Shown here piece by piece: positions 7,808 through 15,683 of a DNA stretch of 19,389 nucleotides; the stretch's first letter is position 1; the number at the start of each line of letters is the position of its first letter. The stretch is taken from positions 1 to 19,389 of the forward strand of contig JBKGZW010000044.1 in the NCBI GenBank assembly GCA_046543225.1. Direction: 5' to 3'. This stretch comes from SKKL01 sp046543225 (lineage in GTDB: Bacteria > Actinomycetota > Acidimicrobiia > Acidimicrobiales > SKKL01). The position numbers and the translations under genes were made by a program. Below the pieces are notes generated by a model. That model was not told where the DNA came from and ran no database searches. It worked only from the letters and a program-made list of their open reading frames with translations.

Positions 7808-8922
7808 CCCGCCACTACCTCGACCACGCCTCGACCAGTCCGCTGCGACCCGAGGCTCGGGCCGCGCTCGTCGACGCCCTCGAGATGGGGCTCGGCGACC
7901 CAGGGCGCATCCACGAAGAGGGCATGACCGCCCGGGCAGTGGTCGAGCAGGCACGCGACCAGGTGGCGGTCCTCGTCGGTGCCCGCAGCCGCGAGGTGGT
8001 GTTCACCAGCGGCGCCACCGAGTCCATCGCCGCCGCGGTGTGGGGAGGCGCGTCGCGGGGTGCCCACCAGGTCGTCCCCGCCGTCGAGCACTCGGCGGTG
8101 CGCGAGCACGCAGCCCGCACCGGCGCGACGACGGTGGTTGGCGTCGACCGGCAGGGCCGGGTCGACCCCGACGAGGTGCTCGACGCCGTCGGGACAGACA
8201 CGGGCCTGGTCCACCTGCAGTGGGGCAACCACGAGGTGGCGACCCTCCAGCCCGTCGCCGAGGTCGTGGCCAGGTGCGGCGAGCGCGGGGTGCTGGTGCA
8301 CGTCGACGCCGCCCAGGCCCAGGGGCACGTGCCCATCGACTTCGACGGCCTCGGGGCCGACCTCATGTCGATCAGCGCCCACAAGATGGGGGGCCCGCCG
8401 GGAGTGGGTGCCCTGCTCGTGCGTCGCGGCCTGCGCCTGCCGGCGCTGCTGGTGGGCGGCGATCAGGAGCGGGCCCGTCGGGCGGGCCACGAGAACACCC
8501 CGTCGATCATCGCCTTCGGAGCCGCCGCGGCGGCCCTGTCCGACGACGATCGCCTCGGGGTCGAATCGACGTCGAATCGGCGCCAGACCCAGCGGGTGGT
8601 GGACGAGGCGACCCGGATCGAGGGGATCGAGGCCTATGGCGATCCCGACGACCGCCTGCCCCACATCGTGTGCCTCGGGATCGCGGGGGTCGAGCCCCAA
8701 CCGGTGCTCATCGGTCTCGACCGGGTCGGCGTCGCGGTGCACTCGGGCAGCTCGTGCGCCTCGGAGTCGCTCGAGCCGTCGCCGGTGCTCGAGGCGATGG
8801 GCGTCGACGCCCATCGGTCGTTGCGGGTGTCGGTCGGCTGGTCCACGACCGACTCCGACATCGACGCGCTCCTCGACGCGCTCCCCCGCGTCATCGAGGA
8901 CCTGCGAGGCCTGGCCGGCTGA
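7804..8922 (+). CDS. cysteine desulfurase, NifS/IscS type
   Basis: 372-aa PLP enzyme that converts cysteine to alanine and passes persulfide sulfur on for Fe-S or thio-cofactor synthesis. Visible motifs are YLDHASTSPLRPEA (5-18), TSGATES (68-74), EHSAVREH (95-102), HVDAAQAQG (166-174), the PLP lysine Lys194 in SAHKMGGP, GGDQERARRAGHEN (218-231) and the sulfur-carrying Cys318 in SGSSCASE. In the ANNEVG-type loop the sequence reads GNHEVAT, a mild departure. The GTG start at 7804 overlaps the regulator stop by 4 nt, so the two are co-translated. It belongs to the aminotransferase class V fold. The sulfur acceptor is unknown. Confidence 0.92.
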   Translation: MTRHYLDHASTSPLRPEARAALVDALEMGLGDPGRIHEEGMTARAVVEQARDQVAVLVGARSREVVFTSGATESIAAAVWGGASRGAHQVVPAVEHSAVREHAARTGATTVVGVDRQGRVDPDEVLDAVGTDTGLVHLQWGNHEVATLQPVAEVVARCGERGVLVHVDAAQAQGHVPIDFDGLGADLMSISAHKMGGPPGVGALLVRRGLRLPALLVGGDQERARRAGHENTPSIIAFGAAAAALSDDDRLGVESTSNRRQTQRVVDEATRIEGIEAYGDPDDRLPHIVCLGIAGVEPQPVLIGLDRVGVAVHSGSSCASESLEPSPVLEAMGVDAHRSLRVSVGWSTTDSDIDALLDALPRVIEDLRGLAG

Positions 8923-8936
8923 GGTCTGTCCTCAGC
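8918..8936. terminator. hairpin over the stop of the cysteine desulfurase gene
   Basis: GCTGAGG (8918-8924) pairs with CCTCAGC (8930-8936) around a 5-nt loop, with the TGA inside the left arm. It lies in the 25-bp gap between two convergent genes. The CCTCAGCGG word recurs at 8946-8954. No T-run follows. Confidence 0.45.
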
Positions 8937-8947
8937 GGAGACCGACC

Positions 8948-9631
8948 TCAGCGGGGGACCGCGTAGGCGACGACGTTGTCGTCGTAGGAGTCGAGGGCCC
9001 GGTTGAACGACCCGCCACAGGTGATGAGCGCCACCTGGGGATCACCCGAGGTGGCGAACAGCTCGTCGGGGAGCTGGTCCTTGGGGTACTGGCGCACCGC
9101 CACCACCTCGTAGGCGGCGACGCTGCCATCGTCGTAGCCGATGGTGAACCGCTGGCCGGGCTCGGCCCGGGCCAGATGCCGGAACACGCCGTCGCTGCCG
9201 TTCCAGGAGATGTGGGCCGCCAGCACCGCGGACCCCGACGAACCCGGGCTCGGCCCGTGCCGGTACCACCCGACCTCGCTGGTTCCGGGGATCTCCATGT
9301 CGCCGTCGGTTTCGACACCGACCGGCACCACGGGAGCGACCGACGCACCGATCGCCTCGAAGCTCAAGGCGACCGGCAACGGACGGTCGTCGGCCTCGGG
9401 CAGGGTCGCCGCCGACCCCGCCGGCTGGATGAGCCCAGCCAGCTCCGAGGTCGAGCGGGGTCCGGCCGAGTCGGCCGACTCGGTCCCGGTGCCGGATCGG
9501 ACCTCGTCGAGGGATCCCGCTTCGTTGGTGTCGGTGCCCGACCCGCCGCCACAGGCGACGAGCAACATCGAGGCCGCGACCAGGAGGGCGGCGAGACGTG
9601 GGAGCGGTGCAGGCATCGGCGTCACGGTCAT
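8948..9631 (-). CDS. class F-type sortase, predicted lipoprotein
   Basis: 227-aa sortase-fold protein. A short hydrophobic segment ends in a lipobox, LLVAC with Cys27, so the mature enzyme should be lipid-anchored rather than held by an N-terminal helix. After a Gly/Ser-rich linker, the sortase domain (about 85-227) shows VPVGVETDGDMEIP, GWYRHGPSPG, His140 in LAAHISW, Cys205 in ALITCGG and Arg211, the expected His-Cys-Arg triad. The start at ATG 9631 has TACCCT 7 nt upstream on the minus strand, which suggests leaderless expression. A longer reading from 9679 would add proline-rich residues ahead of the signal. The gene just upstream on the same strand encodes a DUF4397 protein with a C-terminal helix, a plausible substrate. 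Confidence 0.85.
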   Translation of the reverse strand: MTVTPMPAPLPRLAALLVAASMLLVACGGGSGTDTNEAGSLDEVRSGTGTESADSAGPRSTSELAGLIQPAGSAATLPEADDRPLPVALSFEAIGASVAPVVPVGVETDGDMEIPGTSEVGWYRHGPSPGSSGSAVLAAHISWNGSDGVFRHLARAEPGQRFTIGYDDGSVAAYEVVAVRQYPKDQLPDELFATSGDPQVALITCGGSFNRALDSYDDNVVAYAVPR

Positions 9632-9638
9632 CGGCGTC

Positions 9639-9644
9639 AGGGTA
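9639..9644 (-). promoter_or_regulatory. -10 box of the class F sortase gene
   Basis: Minus-strand TACCCT lies 7 nt before ATG 9631, with no Shine-Dalgarno sequence between. This fits a leaderless transcript and supports 9631 as the start. Confidence 0.4.
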
Positions 9645-9684
9645 GAGGGCGGGGGTTCGACGGGAGGGTCGGGCACCACGATGC

Positions 9685-9740
9685 CCGTGGGGAGGATCGG
9701 ATCCCAAGGCGAGGGCGATCCTCCCCACGGACACGTGGGG
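9685..9740 (-). terminator. nested, mutually exclusive hairpins between the DUF4397 and sortase genes
   Basis: A perfect 15-bp stem joins 9685-9699 to 9716-9730 across a 16-nt loop. The same middle arm (CCCCACG at 9723-9729) can instead pair with CGTGGGG at 9734-9740 over a 4-nt loop. On the minus-strand transcript the short hairpin forms first and the long one competes. The position after the DUF4397 stop suits a terminator or an attenuator limiting read-through into the sortase gene. No T-run follows. Confidence 0.55.
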
Positions 9741-9766
9741 GGTCTTCTCCGGCTGGCCCGGTTCGG

Positions 9767-10579
9767 TCAGCCCCGGTTGCGGGCGACCTCGCGGCCGCCG
9801 AGTGCGACCGCTCCGACGGCGAAGGTGCCGGCGGCGATCAGCGCCCAGGGAAGGGTGCTGTCGGCGACCGGCGTGTTGCCGGTGGGGACCTCGGCGGGAG
9901 CGGCAGCGAGGCCGTCGATGGTCTGGACGTACAGGGTGAACGAATCGCCCTCGAGGCTGCCGACGGCGTAGAGGATGGTGTTCACGCCGGCGGTGACCGA
10001 CGGCTCGGAGCCGAGGATGTCGGCGACGCTGACGAGCACGTCGCCACCGGCGGCGGCGATCTCAGCGGGGAGCGGGCCGGCGGGCAGGTCGGCGGCGACC
10101 TCGTCGGGGTTCGACAGGTCGGTGAAGGGACGGTCCTCGCCGACGACGATGTCGACCGCGGGCGCCTGGGCGGTGTGGCGGATGGTGACGCGACCCTCAC
10201 CGGCGGCGATGGTCGAGGTGTCGTTCTCGAACGGGGTGAGCGTCGGCGTCCCCTCGGCATCGAGGTGGGCGACGACGGTCCAGTTGCCGGACGCGGGGAC
10301 ATCCAGCGACGGGACCTCGATCACGGCTTCGGTCTCGGGATCGCCACCAGCGGGCACGACGGCGATGTTCTCGAGCGTCGACCCGGCGAGGGCCGAGAGG
10401 TCCTCCATGGCGGCGGGTTCGAAGCCCTCGATGACGGCGTCGCCGTCGACGTAGACGTCGACGGGTACTCCGGGGATGCCGTGCAGCAACATGATGGTGG
10501 CACCGGACTGGGCGCCGGCGGGAGCAGCGAAGAGCGAGATCACGAGCGCACTCGCGATCAGGGCGATGAGCTTGCGCAT
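9767..10579 (-). CDS. secreted DUF4397 protein with C-terminal membrane anchor
   Basis: 270-aa exported protein. Residues 1-23 are a signal peptide (MRKL start, hydrophobic core, APAGA cleavage region). The DUF4397 region (about 28-220) contains the family words LLHGIPGVPVDVYVDGD (31-47) and RHTAQAPAVDIVVG (134-147), two related beta-rich halves. A linker with VPTGNTP (231-237) leads to a hydrophobic helix (about 244-262) and a basic tail REVARNR, the layout of a cell-wall sorting signal but without a standard LPXTG. The ATG has a GGAGGAAG ribosome site (10587-10594). It is followed on the same strand by a class F sortase gene. It may be a sorted surface protein; function unknown. Confidence 0.85.
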   Translation of the reverse strand: MRKLIALIASALVISLFAAPAGAQSGATIMLLHGIPGVPVDVYVDGDAVIEGFEPAAMEDLSALAGSTLENIAVVPAGGDPETEAVIEVPSLDVPASGNWTVVAHLDAEGTPTLTPFENDTSTIAAGEGRVTIRHTAQAPAVDIVVGEDRPFTDLSNPDEVAADLPAGPLPAEIAAAGGDVLVSVADILGSEPSVTAGVNTILYAVGSLEGDSFTLYVQTIDGLAAAPAEVPTGNTPVADSTLPWALIAAGTFAVGAVALGGREVARNRG

Positions 10580-10598
10580 TTGGGGACTTCCTCCAGGG

Positions 10599-10647
10599 GG
10601 TGAGCGGCCGGTCGGCCGCGACGGTTGTCGACCCTGTTTCGCTCACC
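10599..10647. repeat. nested inverted repeats upstream of the DUF4397 gene
   Basis: GGTGAGCG (10599-10606) is matched by CGCTCACC (10640-10647). A second perfect repeat, GCGGCCG-GT-CGGCCGC (10604-10619), shares part of the left arm. The inner hairpin ends about 10 nt before the DUF4397 ribosome site. It could be an operator or a leader structure that affects translation. Confidence 0.4.
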
Positions 10648-10696
10648 TCCCCGGCGACGGATGCACCCGGTTTGCGACGCCCTCGACATCGACCCC

Positions 10697-10702
10697 TAGC
10701 CT
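10697..10702 (+). promoter_or_regulatory. -10 box of the leaderless sixA-like gene
   Basis: TAGCCT lies 7 nt before ATG 10710. A GTG at 10707 directly precedes it in frame but leaves only 4 nt. No Shine-Dalgarno sequence is present. Confidence 0.5.
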
Positions 10703-10709
10703 TGCGGTG

Positions 10710-11189
10710 ATGCGGATCTTCGTCGTGCGCCACGCCCAGGCCGGGTCGCGCCAGGACTGGACCGGATGCGACCGCGATCGGCCGCTTTCGTCGAAGGGCT
10801 GGGATCGGGCCAACGCGCTGGCATCGGTGCTCGGCGACCAGGGCATCGGCCGGCTCCTGTCGAGCCCCTACCTGCGCTGCACCCAGACGTTCGGACCGCT
10901 GGCTTCCACCCTCGGCCTCGCGATCGAGGACCACGACGCGCTGGCCGAAGGGGCGCCACTCGCCGCGGGGATGGAGCTGATCGAACAGCTCGTCGCCGAC
11001 GACGTCCCCGCGGCACTGTGCTCGCACGGCGACGTGATCCCCGAACTGCTGGGCGGCCTGGCTCGTCGCGGCACGCTGGTCGACTCCAATGGTCGGTGCC
11101 CGAAGGGGTCGGTGTGGGTCCTCACCGCGGCGGACGGCGAGATCACCCAGGCGGTCTACGCGGGCACCGACGAGCTACCAGCGGAGTGA
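10710..11189 (+). CDS. SixA-type histidine phosphatase
   Basis: 159-aa histidine phosphatase superfamily member, close in size to E. coli SixA. It opens with the phospho-accepting RHA motif (Arg7, His8), then DRPLSSKGWDRA (23-34), SSPYLRCTQT (51-60) and the second catalytic histidine His106 in LCSHGDV. SixA removes phosphate from histidine on phosphotransfer proteins. The physiological substrate here cannot be inferred, and no phosphotransfer protein gene is adjacent. It is transcribed alone, diverging from the DUF4397 gene and converging on the ccm operon. A leaderless start is likely. Confidence 0.85.
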   Translation: MRIFVVRHAQAGSRQDWTGCDRDRPLSSKGWDRANALASVLGDQGIGRLLSSPYLRCTQTFGPLASTLGLAIEDHDALAEGAPLAAGMELIEQLVADDVPAALCSHGDVIPELLGGLARRGTLVDSNGRCPKGSVWVLTAADGEITQAVYAGTDELPAE

Positions 11190-11213
11190 CCGAACCTCAT
11201 TCGGGGGGTTCGG
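11190..11213. terminator. hairpin between sixA-like gene and the end of the ccm operon
   Basis: CCGAACC (11190-11196) pairs with GGTTCGG (11207-11213) around a 10-nt loop. The alternative CCGAA/TTCGG pairing (11190-11194 with 11200-11204) is also possible. It starts right after the sixA-like stop and contains the ccmI stop, so it could end both convergent transcripts. Confidence 0.5.
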
Positions 11214-12045
11214 CCCGCTCGATCACCCCGGCGTCGGCCAGGACCGGGCACTGGTCCCACTCGTCGGGATCGGACTCGGTCACCGGGACCGGCGCGTCGG
11301 CGACCTCGTCGACGCCGCGACGCACCTCGAGCAGCTCCTCGGCCTGCTGGCGCAACCCACGACCCTCGATGAGCGTCTCCATCTCGGCCAGCGGATCCGA
11401 GTCGTCGAAGGCGTCGAGCTCGGCGAGAGTCTCCTCGGGACGACACCACCAGTTCAACACGATGGCCCGGAAGGCCCGCAGGTCCGAGTACCCGGGATCG
11501 ACCAGCAGCGCGTCCTCGAAGTAGGGCCAGCCCAGGTCGGGGAGCCCCGAGATCGCCAAGGTCCATCCCTTGCTGGTCATGGCCTCGGCGTTGGCGGGAT
11601 GCTGCTCGAGCACGTCGTCGTAGCACTCGAGCGCGTCGCGGATCTGGGTCTGGGCCCGCAGCTCGTCGCATCGGAACAGCATCTGGCCGACCGTGGCCCG
11701 GACATCGCCGGTGAGCCCGTCGGAGGAGGTGCGATCCCCCGCCGCCTTGGCGACGCCGAACCCAGCGAGGAGGGCGAAGACGACCACCCCGGCGATGCCC
11801 GCGACGGTCCGCCCCGGCCGCCGCGGTGTCACGGCATCGGTTCTGGCGGCACGGCGCTGCTCGATGGCGCGCAGCGTCGACGCCGCCCGGTGCGTGTAGT
11901 CGTCGCGGAGGGTGCGGTAGTCGTCCTCGTCGACATCGCCGGCCTCGTACTCGCGGTCGAGGTCGCGCAACGAGGCCAGGAGGAAGTCCCGCTCCTCCTC
12001 CAGGGCGGCGAGGGCGTCGGGATCGAGCGCGTCGTCGCGTGCCAT
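11197..12045 (-). CDS. ccmI: CcmI-like cytochrome c assembly protein with TPR region
   Basis: 282-aa protein, last gene of the ccm operon. Residues 10-65 are charged and helical, with RDLDREYEAGDVDEDDYRTLRDDY typical of the cytosolic domain of CcmI. A membrane helix spans about 80-98, and a tetratricopeptide-like region follows (about 112-190; LECYDDVLEQHPANAEAMTSKGWTLA). In proteobacteria CcmI presents apo-cytochrome c to the haem ligase CcmF/CcmH. The ATG overlaps the ccmH stop by one base (TGATG). The C-terminal 80 residues match nothing I recognise. An alternative is a generic TPR protein, but the N-terminal signature and location favour CcmI. Confidence 0.78.
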   Translation of the reverse strand: MARDDALDPDALAALEEERDFLLASLRDLDREYEAGDVDEDDYRTLRDDYTHRAASTLRAIEQRRAARTDAVTPRRPGRTVAGIAGVVVFALLAGFGVAKAAGDRTSSDGLTGDVRATVGQMLFRCDELRAQTQIRDALECYDDVLEQHPANAEAMTSKGWTLAISGLPDLGWPYFEDALLVDPGYSDLRAFRAIVLNWWCRPEETLAELDAFDDSDPLAEMETLIEGRGLRQQAEELLEVRRGVDEVADAPVPVTESDPDEWDQCPVLADAGVIERAEPPE

Positions 12046-12515
12046 CAGGTGTCGGGGTCCCCGGATCGCATCGCCCGCTCGACCGCGGCGCGCTCCTCCT
12101 CGGTGACCTCGCCCGAGGTGGGGCGCCATCGCCAGAACGCCACCGCCAGCCCCGCGACGGCCAGCACCGCCAGGAACACCGGCAGCGCCCAGGCCAGGCT
12201 GGCTGCACCCGATGCCGACGGGGTGAGGAGGTACTCGGGGCCATAGGCCTGCACCAGCTCGCTCAGGATCTGGTCGTCGGTCTTGCCGTCCTCGACCCCC
12301 TGGGCGATGACGACGCGGATCTGAGTGGAGATGCCGGCGTCGCTGTAGCGGACCGACTGGCCGGCACAGGTGGGACAGGCGAACTGCTCCGACAGGTGCA
12401 GGACCCGCTCGGCCGGCGTCGGCTCGGGGCTCGACATCGTTCCGACGGCCAGCGCCACGACAACCACGATCCCCAGCAGTCCCCACGACAGGGCGAGGAC
12501 ACGACGGCGGGTCAC
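12045..12515 (-). CDS. ccmH: CcmH, apo-cytochrome thiol reductase subunit
   Basis: 156-aa membrane protein that reduces CXXCH cysteines of apo-cytochrome c and works in the haem ligation complex. It has an N-terminal signal or anchor helix (about 6-25), the active site CPTC (Cys47/Cys50) followed by GQSVRYSDA, the conserved run IRVVIAQGVEDGKTDDQILSE and YGPEYLLTPS, and a second helix (about 106-129). The usual family motif LRCxxCQ reads FACPTCA here. The GTG start overlaps the ccmG stop by 4 nt. Confidence 0.9.
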   Translation of the reverse strand: MTRRRVLALSWGLLGIVVVVALAVGTMSSPEPTPAERVLHLSEQFACPTCAGQSVRYSDAGISTQIRVVIAQGVEDGKTDDQILSELVQAYGPEYLLTPSASGAASLAWALPVFLAVLAVAGLAVAFWRWRPTSGEVTEEERAAVERAMRSGDPDT

Positions 12516-13123
12516 GAGCCGTCCCCCTCCGACAGGCCGTCGCCGTCGGGCACCCCGCCCTCGTCGGGCAGGCCCCGGACCTGGCTGAGGATGGACTGCA
12601 GGCCCTCGTAGGTGACACCGCCGGTGAACTTGTGGACCACCACCCCGTCGGGTGTGACCAGGAACGACTCGGGCAGCGCGCTGACGCCCCACGACACCGC
12701 GACCGAGCTCACACCCTCGGCCAGCACCGGCCACTCGCCTCCCTGCTCCTCGAAGAACGCCTCGATCTCCTCGCCCGAGTCCTGGAAGGCGACGCTCACC
12801 ACCTCGACATCGCCCGAGTCGGCGTGGGCTTCGTGGAACGAGACCAGCTCGGGGTGCTCGACGATGCACGGTGGGCACCAGGTGGCGAAGAAGTTGACCA
12901 GCACCCAGCGGCCGCGGAGCTCGTCGAGGTCGAAGGTGGCACCGTCGAGGGTGGTGCCGGCGACCGCGGGCGCCGGCCCTCCGATGAGGGCGCTGCGCCC
13001 TTCGCGCTCGCCGCTCTCGCGAGTGGCGAGGAGGGCGATGAACGCGACCAGGACGACCCCGACGATCGACGCCGAGACCAGCGCCGTGTTGCCGCGCCGC
13101 TGGGGTGCGAGGTCGTCGCTCAC
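12512..13123 (-). CDS. ccmG: CcmG/DsbE-type thioredoxin
   Basis: 203-aa membrane-tethered thioredoxin of the TlpA/ResA/DsbE family. A single helix (about 14-33) precedes the thioredoxin fold, with active site WCPPC (Cys83/Cys86) in VNFFATWCPPC, the family's VVSVAFQDS, and the cis-proline loop SALPESFLV. It supplies electrons to CcmH or apo-cytochrome on the outer face of the membrane. The C-terminus has an acidic, Gly-rich tail not needed for the fold. The GTG start at 13123 overlaps the ccmF stop (GTGA); a longer frame in this reading runs back antisense-like through ccmF and is not coding. Confidence 0.9.
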   Translation of the reverse strand: MSDDLAPQRRGNTALVSASIVGVVLVAFIALLATRESGEREGRSALIGGPAPAVAGTTLDGATFDLDELRGRWVLVNFFATWCPPCIVEHPELVSFHEAHADSGDVEVVSVAFQDSGEEIEAFFEEQGGEWPVLAEGVSSVAVSWGVSALPESFLVTPDGVVVHKFTGGVTYEGLQSILSQVRGLPDEGGVPDGDGLSEGDGS

Positions 13124-15081
13124 GGGCCGGCCTGGCGAGACGCGGCATCCGGTAGCGGGGCCGACACCGGGTCGGTGGGTCGACGCCGACGCCCGGGGAA
13201 CGCGGCGAGGATCGTGCCGACGACCATCAGCGCGCCCCCGGTCCAGATCCAGGCGATGAGGGGTTGGTGGACGGCACGGATGCCGACGGGCTCGTCGAGC
13301 GACTCGACCGGGAAGATCGACAAGGCGAGGTCGTTGGTCCAGGTGGTCCGCACCGAGGGGGTCGGCACCGCACGTCCCGACGCCCGGTACAGGTTCATGG
13401 CGGGCGCGTGGATCTCGCCGCCGTCGACCTGGATGCGGGCGACGGTGCGGACCCTGCGGGGCAGGTCCTCCTCGTACACCTCGACCAGGGTGAGGGTGTG
13501 GCCCTCGACCACCGCCGTCTCGCCGACCTCGAGCCGCACCTCTCGGCTGACGACGTTGGCGTTGGAGGCGATGATGCCGACGGCGAGGAGGATGACCCCG
13601 AGGTGCACGATCATGCCCCCGTTGGCCCGGCCGACCAGGCCCCGCCAACCCTGGCGGCGGGTGGCGAGCACGATCTGGCGGACCGCGGCTCCGGCGGCGA
13701 AGCCGGCGAGCCCGTAGCCGGCGAGGGTGCCGAGGCCCCGTTCGCCGAGCGCCAGCGCGAGCACCAGACAGCCCGCCCCGAACCAGGCCGGCCACTGCAA
13801 CCGTGCGGCAAGGGTCTCGACGTTGGTCTTTCGCCACGGCAGCGCGGGAGCGATGGCCATCATGGTGAGCAGTGCCAAGCCGATGGGCACGCTCATGCGC
13901 TCGAAGAACGGTTCTCCGACACGAAGCTGGTCGTCGTTCCACGCCTCGACCACCAGCGGGAACACGGTGCCGAGCAGGACCACGAACGCGAACCCGCCGA
14001 AGAGCACGTTGTTGGCGAGGAATGCCCCCTCGCGCGACAACGGCGAGTCGATCGAGCCGGGTGAGCGCAAGCGGTCGCCCCGCCACCCGATCAGGCCGAC
14101 CGAAGCGACGACGATGACCCCGAAGAAGCCGAGCAGCAGGGGCCCGATCGCCGAGGTGGTGAAGGCGTGGACCGACTCGATGACCCCGGACCGGGTGAGG
14201 AAGGTCCCGAGGATGGTGAGCGAGAAGGTGGCACACAGCAGCGACAGGTTCCAGACCCGCAGCATCCCGCGCCGCTCCTGGACCATGACCGAGTGCAGGT
14301 AGGCGGTGCCGGTGAGCCACGGCAACAGCGAGGCGTTCTCGACCGGGTCCCATCCCCAGTAGCCGCCCCAGCCCAGCACCTCGTAGGCCCACCAGGCACC
14401 GAGGATGATGCCGGCGGTGAGGAACCCCCATGCGAAGAGGGTCCAGCGCCGGGTCTCGAGCAGCCACCCCTCGCCCACCCGACCGGTGACCAGCGCGGCG
14501 ATGGCGAACGCGAACGGCACGGTGAAGCCCACATAGCCCAGATAGAGCATGGGCGGATGGACCACCATCAGCGGGTGGTTCTGCAGCAACGGGTCGGGGC
14601 CGGGTCCGTCGAAGCCGACCGGCGGGGTCCAGGTGGTGAAGGGGTTGGCCGGGCCCATCATCAGCCCGAAGAAGAAGAGCGCCACGAGGAACATCGTGAA
14701 CAGCGCCCACCCGACGAGCGGGTCGGTGAGCCGGGCACGGAACTTCCACGCCACCGCCGTCGTGTAGCCACCGAGCACCAACGCCCACAGCAGGATCGAG
14801 CCTTCGAGCGCGCCCCACAGGCTGGCGAAGTTGTACAACGGCGGGGTGAGGCTGCTGCCCACCTGGGCGACGTACTCCAGACTGAAGTCGCGGGTGATCA
14901 GCGCCCGCTCCATGGCGACGAAGGCCACCAACGCGCCCGCGAGGATCAGGGCGGCATAGGTGACCCCTTGGCGGAGCAGCCTCGGCCGACGGTTGGCGAG
15001 CCCGACCGCCAGGGTCAGCGCACCCATCCCGGAGGCCACGAACCCGAGGATGACCCCGGCAGAACCGATCGCGGCGTTCAT
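13120..15081 (-). CDS. ccmF: CcmF, haem lyase subunit
   Basis: 653-aa polytopic membrane protein that attaches haem to the CXXCH of apo-cytochrome c. It carries the WWD domain: WWAYEVLGWGGYWGWDPVEN (230-249) and then ASLLPWL. Likely haem ligands include His169 and His175 in the NHPLMVVHPPMLYLGYVG loop and His263 in AYLHS. Residues 60-95 (LEYVAQVGSSLTPPLYNFASLWGALEGS) are also hallmark CcmF. The C-terminal periplasmic-type domain and last helix end at GRRRR. Length matches the family (about 650). The ATG overlaps the ccmE stop by 4 nt. Confidence 0.96.
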   Translation of the reverse strand: MNAAIGSAGVILGFVASGMGALTLAVGLANRRPRLLRQGVTYAALILAGALVAFVAMERALITRDFSLEYVAQVGSSLTPPLYNFASLWGALEGSILLWALVLGGYTTAVAWKFRARLTDPLVGWALFTMFLVALFFFGLMMGPANPFTTWTPPVGFDGPGPDPLLQNHPLMVVHPPMLYLGYVGFTVPFAFAIAALVTGRVGEGWLLETRRWTLFAWGFLTAGIILGAWWAYEVLGWGGYWGWDPVENASLLPWLTGTAYLHSVMVQERRGMLRVWNLSLLCATFSLTILGTFLTRSGVIESVHAFTTSAIGPLLLGFFGVIVVASVGLIGWRGDRLRSPGSIDSPLSREGAFLANNVLFGGFAFVVLLGTVFPLVVEAWNDDQLRVGEPFFERMSVPIGLALLTMMAIAPALPWRKTNVETLAARLQWPAWFGAGCLVLALALGERGLGTLAGYGLAGFAAGAAVRQIVLATRRQGWRGLVGRANGGMIVHLGVILLAVGIIASNANVVSREVRLEVGETAVVEGHTLTLVEVYEEDLPRRVRTVARIQVDGGEIHAPAMNLYRASGRAVPTPSVRTTWTNDLALSIFPVESLDEPVGIRAVHQPLIAWIWTGGALMVVGTILAAFPGRRRRPTDPVSAPLPDAASRQAGP

Positions 15082-15683
15082 CGGCCGGGACCGGCCTCGC
15101 TCCCCCCGCGCTCCCCCTCGTCGTCCTCGTAGCCCTCGGTGCGCTCCGGATGCTCCTCGGCGTAGACCTCGGTGTGCTTCACGAAGAAGCGGTCGCTGGC
15201 GAAGTACCAGCCGTCGTCGGTCGGCAGGGCGTCGACCGGTGCGACCACCTCAGGGTCGTCGACCCGGGCCCAGCGCCCTTCGAGCACCACGGGGATCCCG
15301 GGCTGGAACAGATCGGGAGGATCACCCTCGTGGGCGACGGTGACCTCGACACCGTTGTGGGTGATGACGAAGTCGACGCCACGGGTGGTGTCGGTGACGC
15401 TGTCGCCGTCGACCAGGCCCTGGACGCGGAAGCGGCGATCGCCCAGCTCGCTGCGCTGGGCCACCGCCTCGTCAGCGTTGCGGAAGAACACCGCAGCATC
15501 GCCCAAGCCCATCATGACCACGGCGACGAGGGCGACGACGATGACCACCAACGACGCGAGGGCGAAGGGGTTGCGACGCCGGGTGCGGGAGGCGGGCGGG
15601 ACGCGGGGCGCCAGCCGCGACGCGGCATCGTCGCCGGCGGGCTCGCCGACCGGATCGGCGGCGTCGGAGCTCAGCTCGTCCAT
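15078..15683 (-). CDS. ccmE: CcmE, haem chaperone
   Basis: 201-aa protein with a Pro/Asp-rich cytosolic leader (1-35), one membrane helix (about 41-60) and an OB-fold domain. The haem-binding motif is KHTEVY, with His170 as the covalent haem attachment residue and Tyr174, the HXXXY form of typical CcmE rather than the CXXXY variant. RRFRVQGLVDGDSV and the strand VDFVITHNGVEVTVAHEGDPPDLF are typical. ATG 15683 is chosen because further upstream the frame overlaps the ccmD reading. It overlaps ccmD by 13 nt. A poorly conserved acidic tail follows residue 180. Confidence 0.93.
   Translation of the reverse strand: MDELSSDAADPVGEPAGDDAASRLAPRVPPASRTRRRNPFALASLVVIVVALVAVVMMGLGDAAVFFRNADEAVAQRSELGDRRFRVQGLVDGDSVTDTTRGVDFVITHNGVEVTVAHEGDPPDLFQPGIPVVLEGRWARVDDPEVVAPVDALPTDDGWYFASDRFFVKHTEVYAEEHPERTEGYEDDEGERGGSEAGPGR

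Noticed and set aside
7979..10603. Very long (874-codon) plus-strand open frame
   Set aside because: It overlaps the cysteine desulfurase out of frame, then runs antisense to the sortase and DUF4397 genes. The sequence is low complexity without motifs, so it is a codon-bias shadow.
12516..14818. Upstream extension of the ccmG frame through ccmF
   Set aside because: The frame is open over ccmF only because of GC bias. CcmF is clearly encoded in the other frame, and a GTGA overlap marks the real ccmG start.
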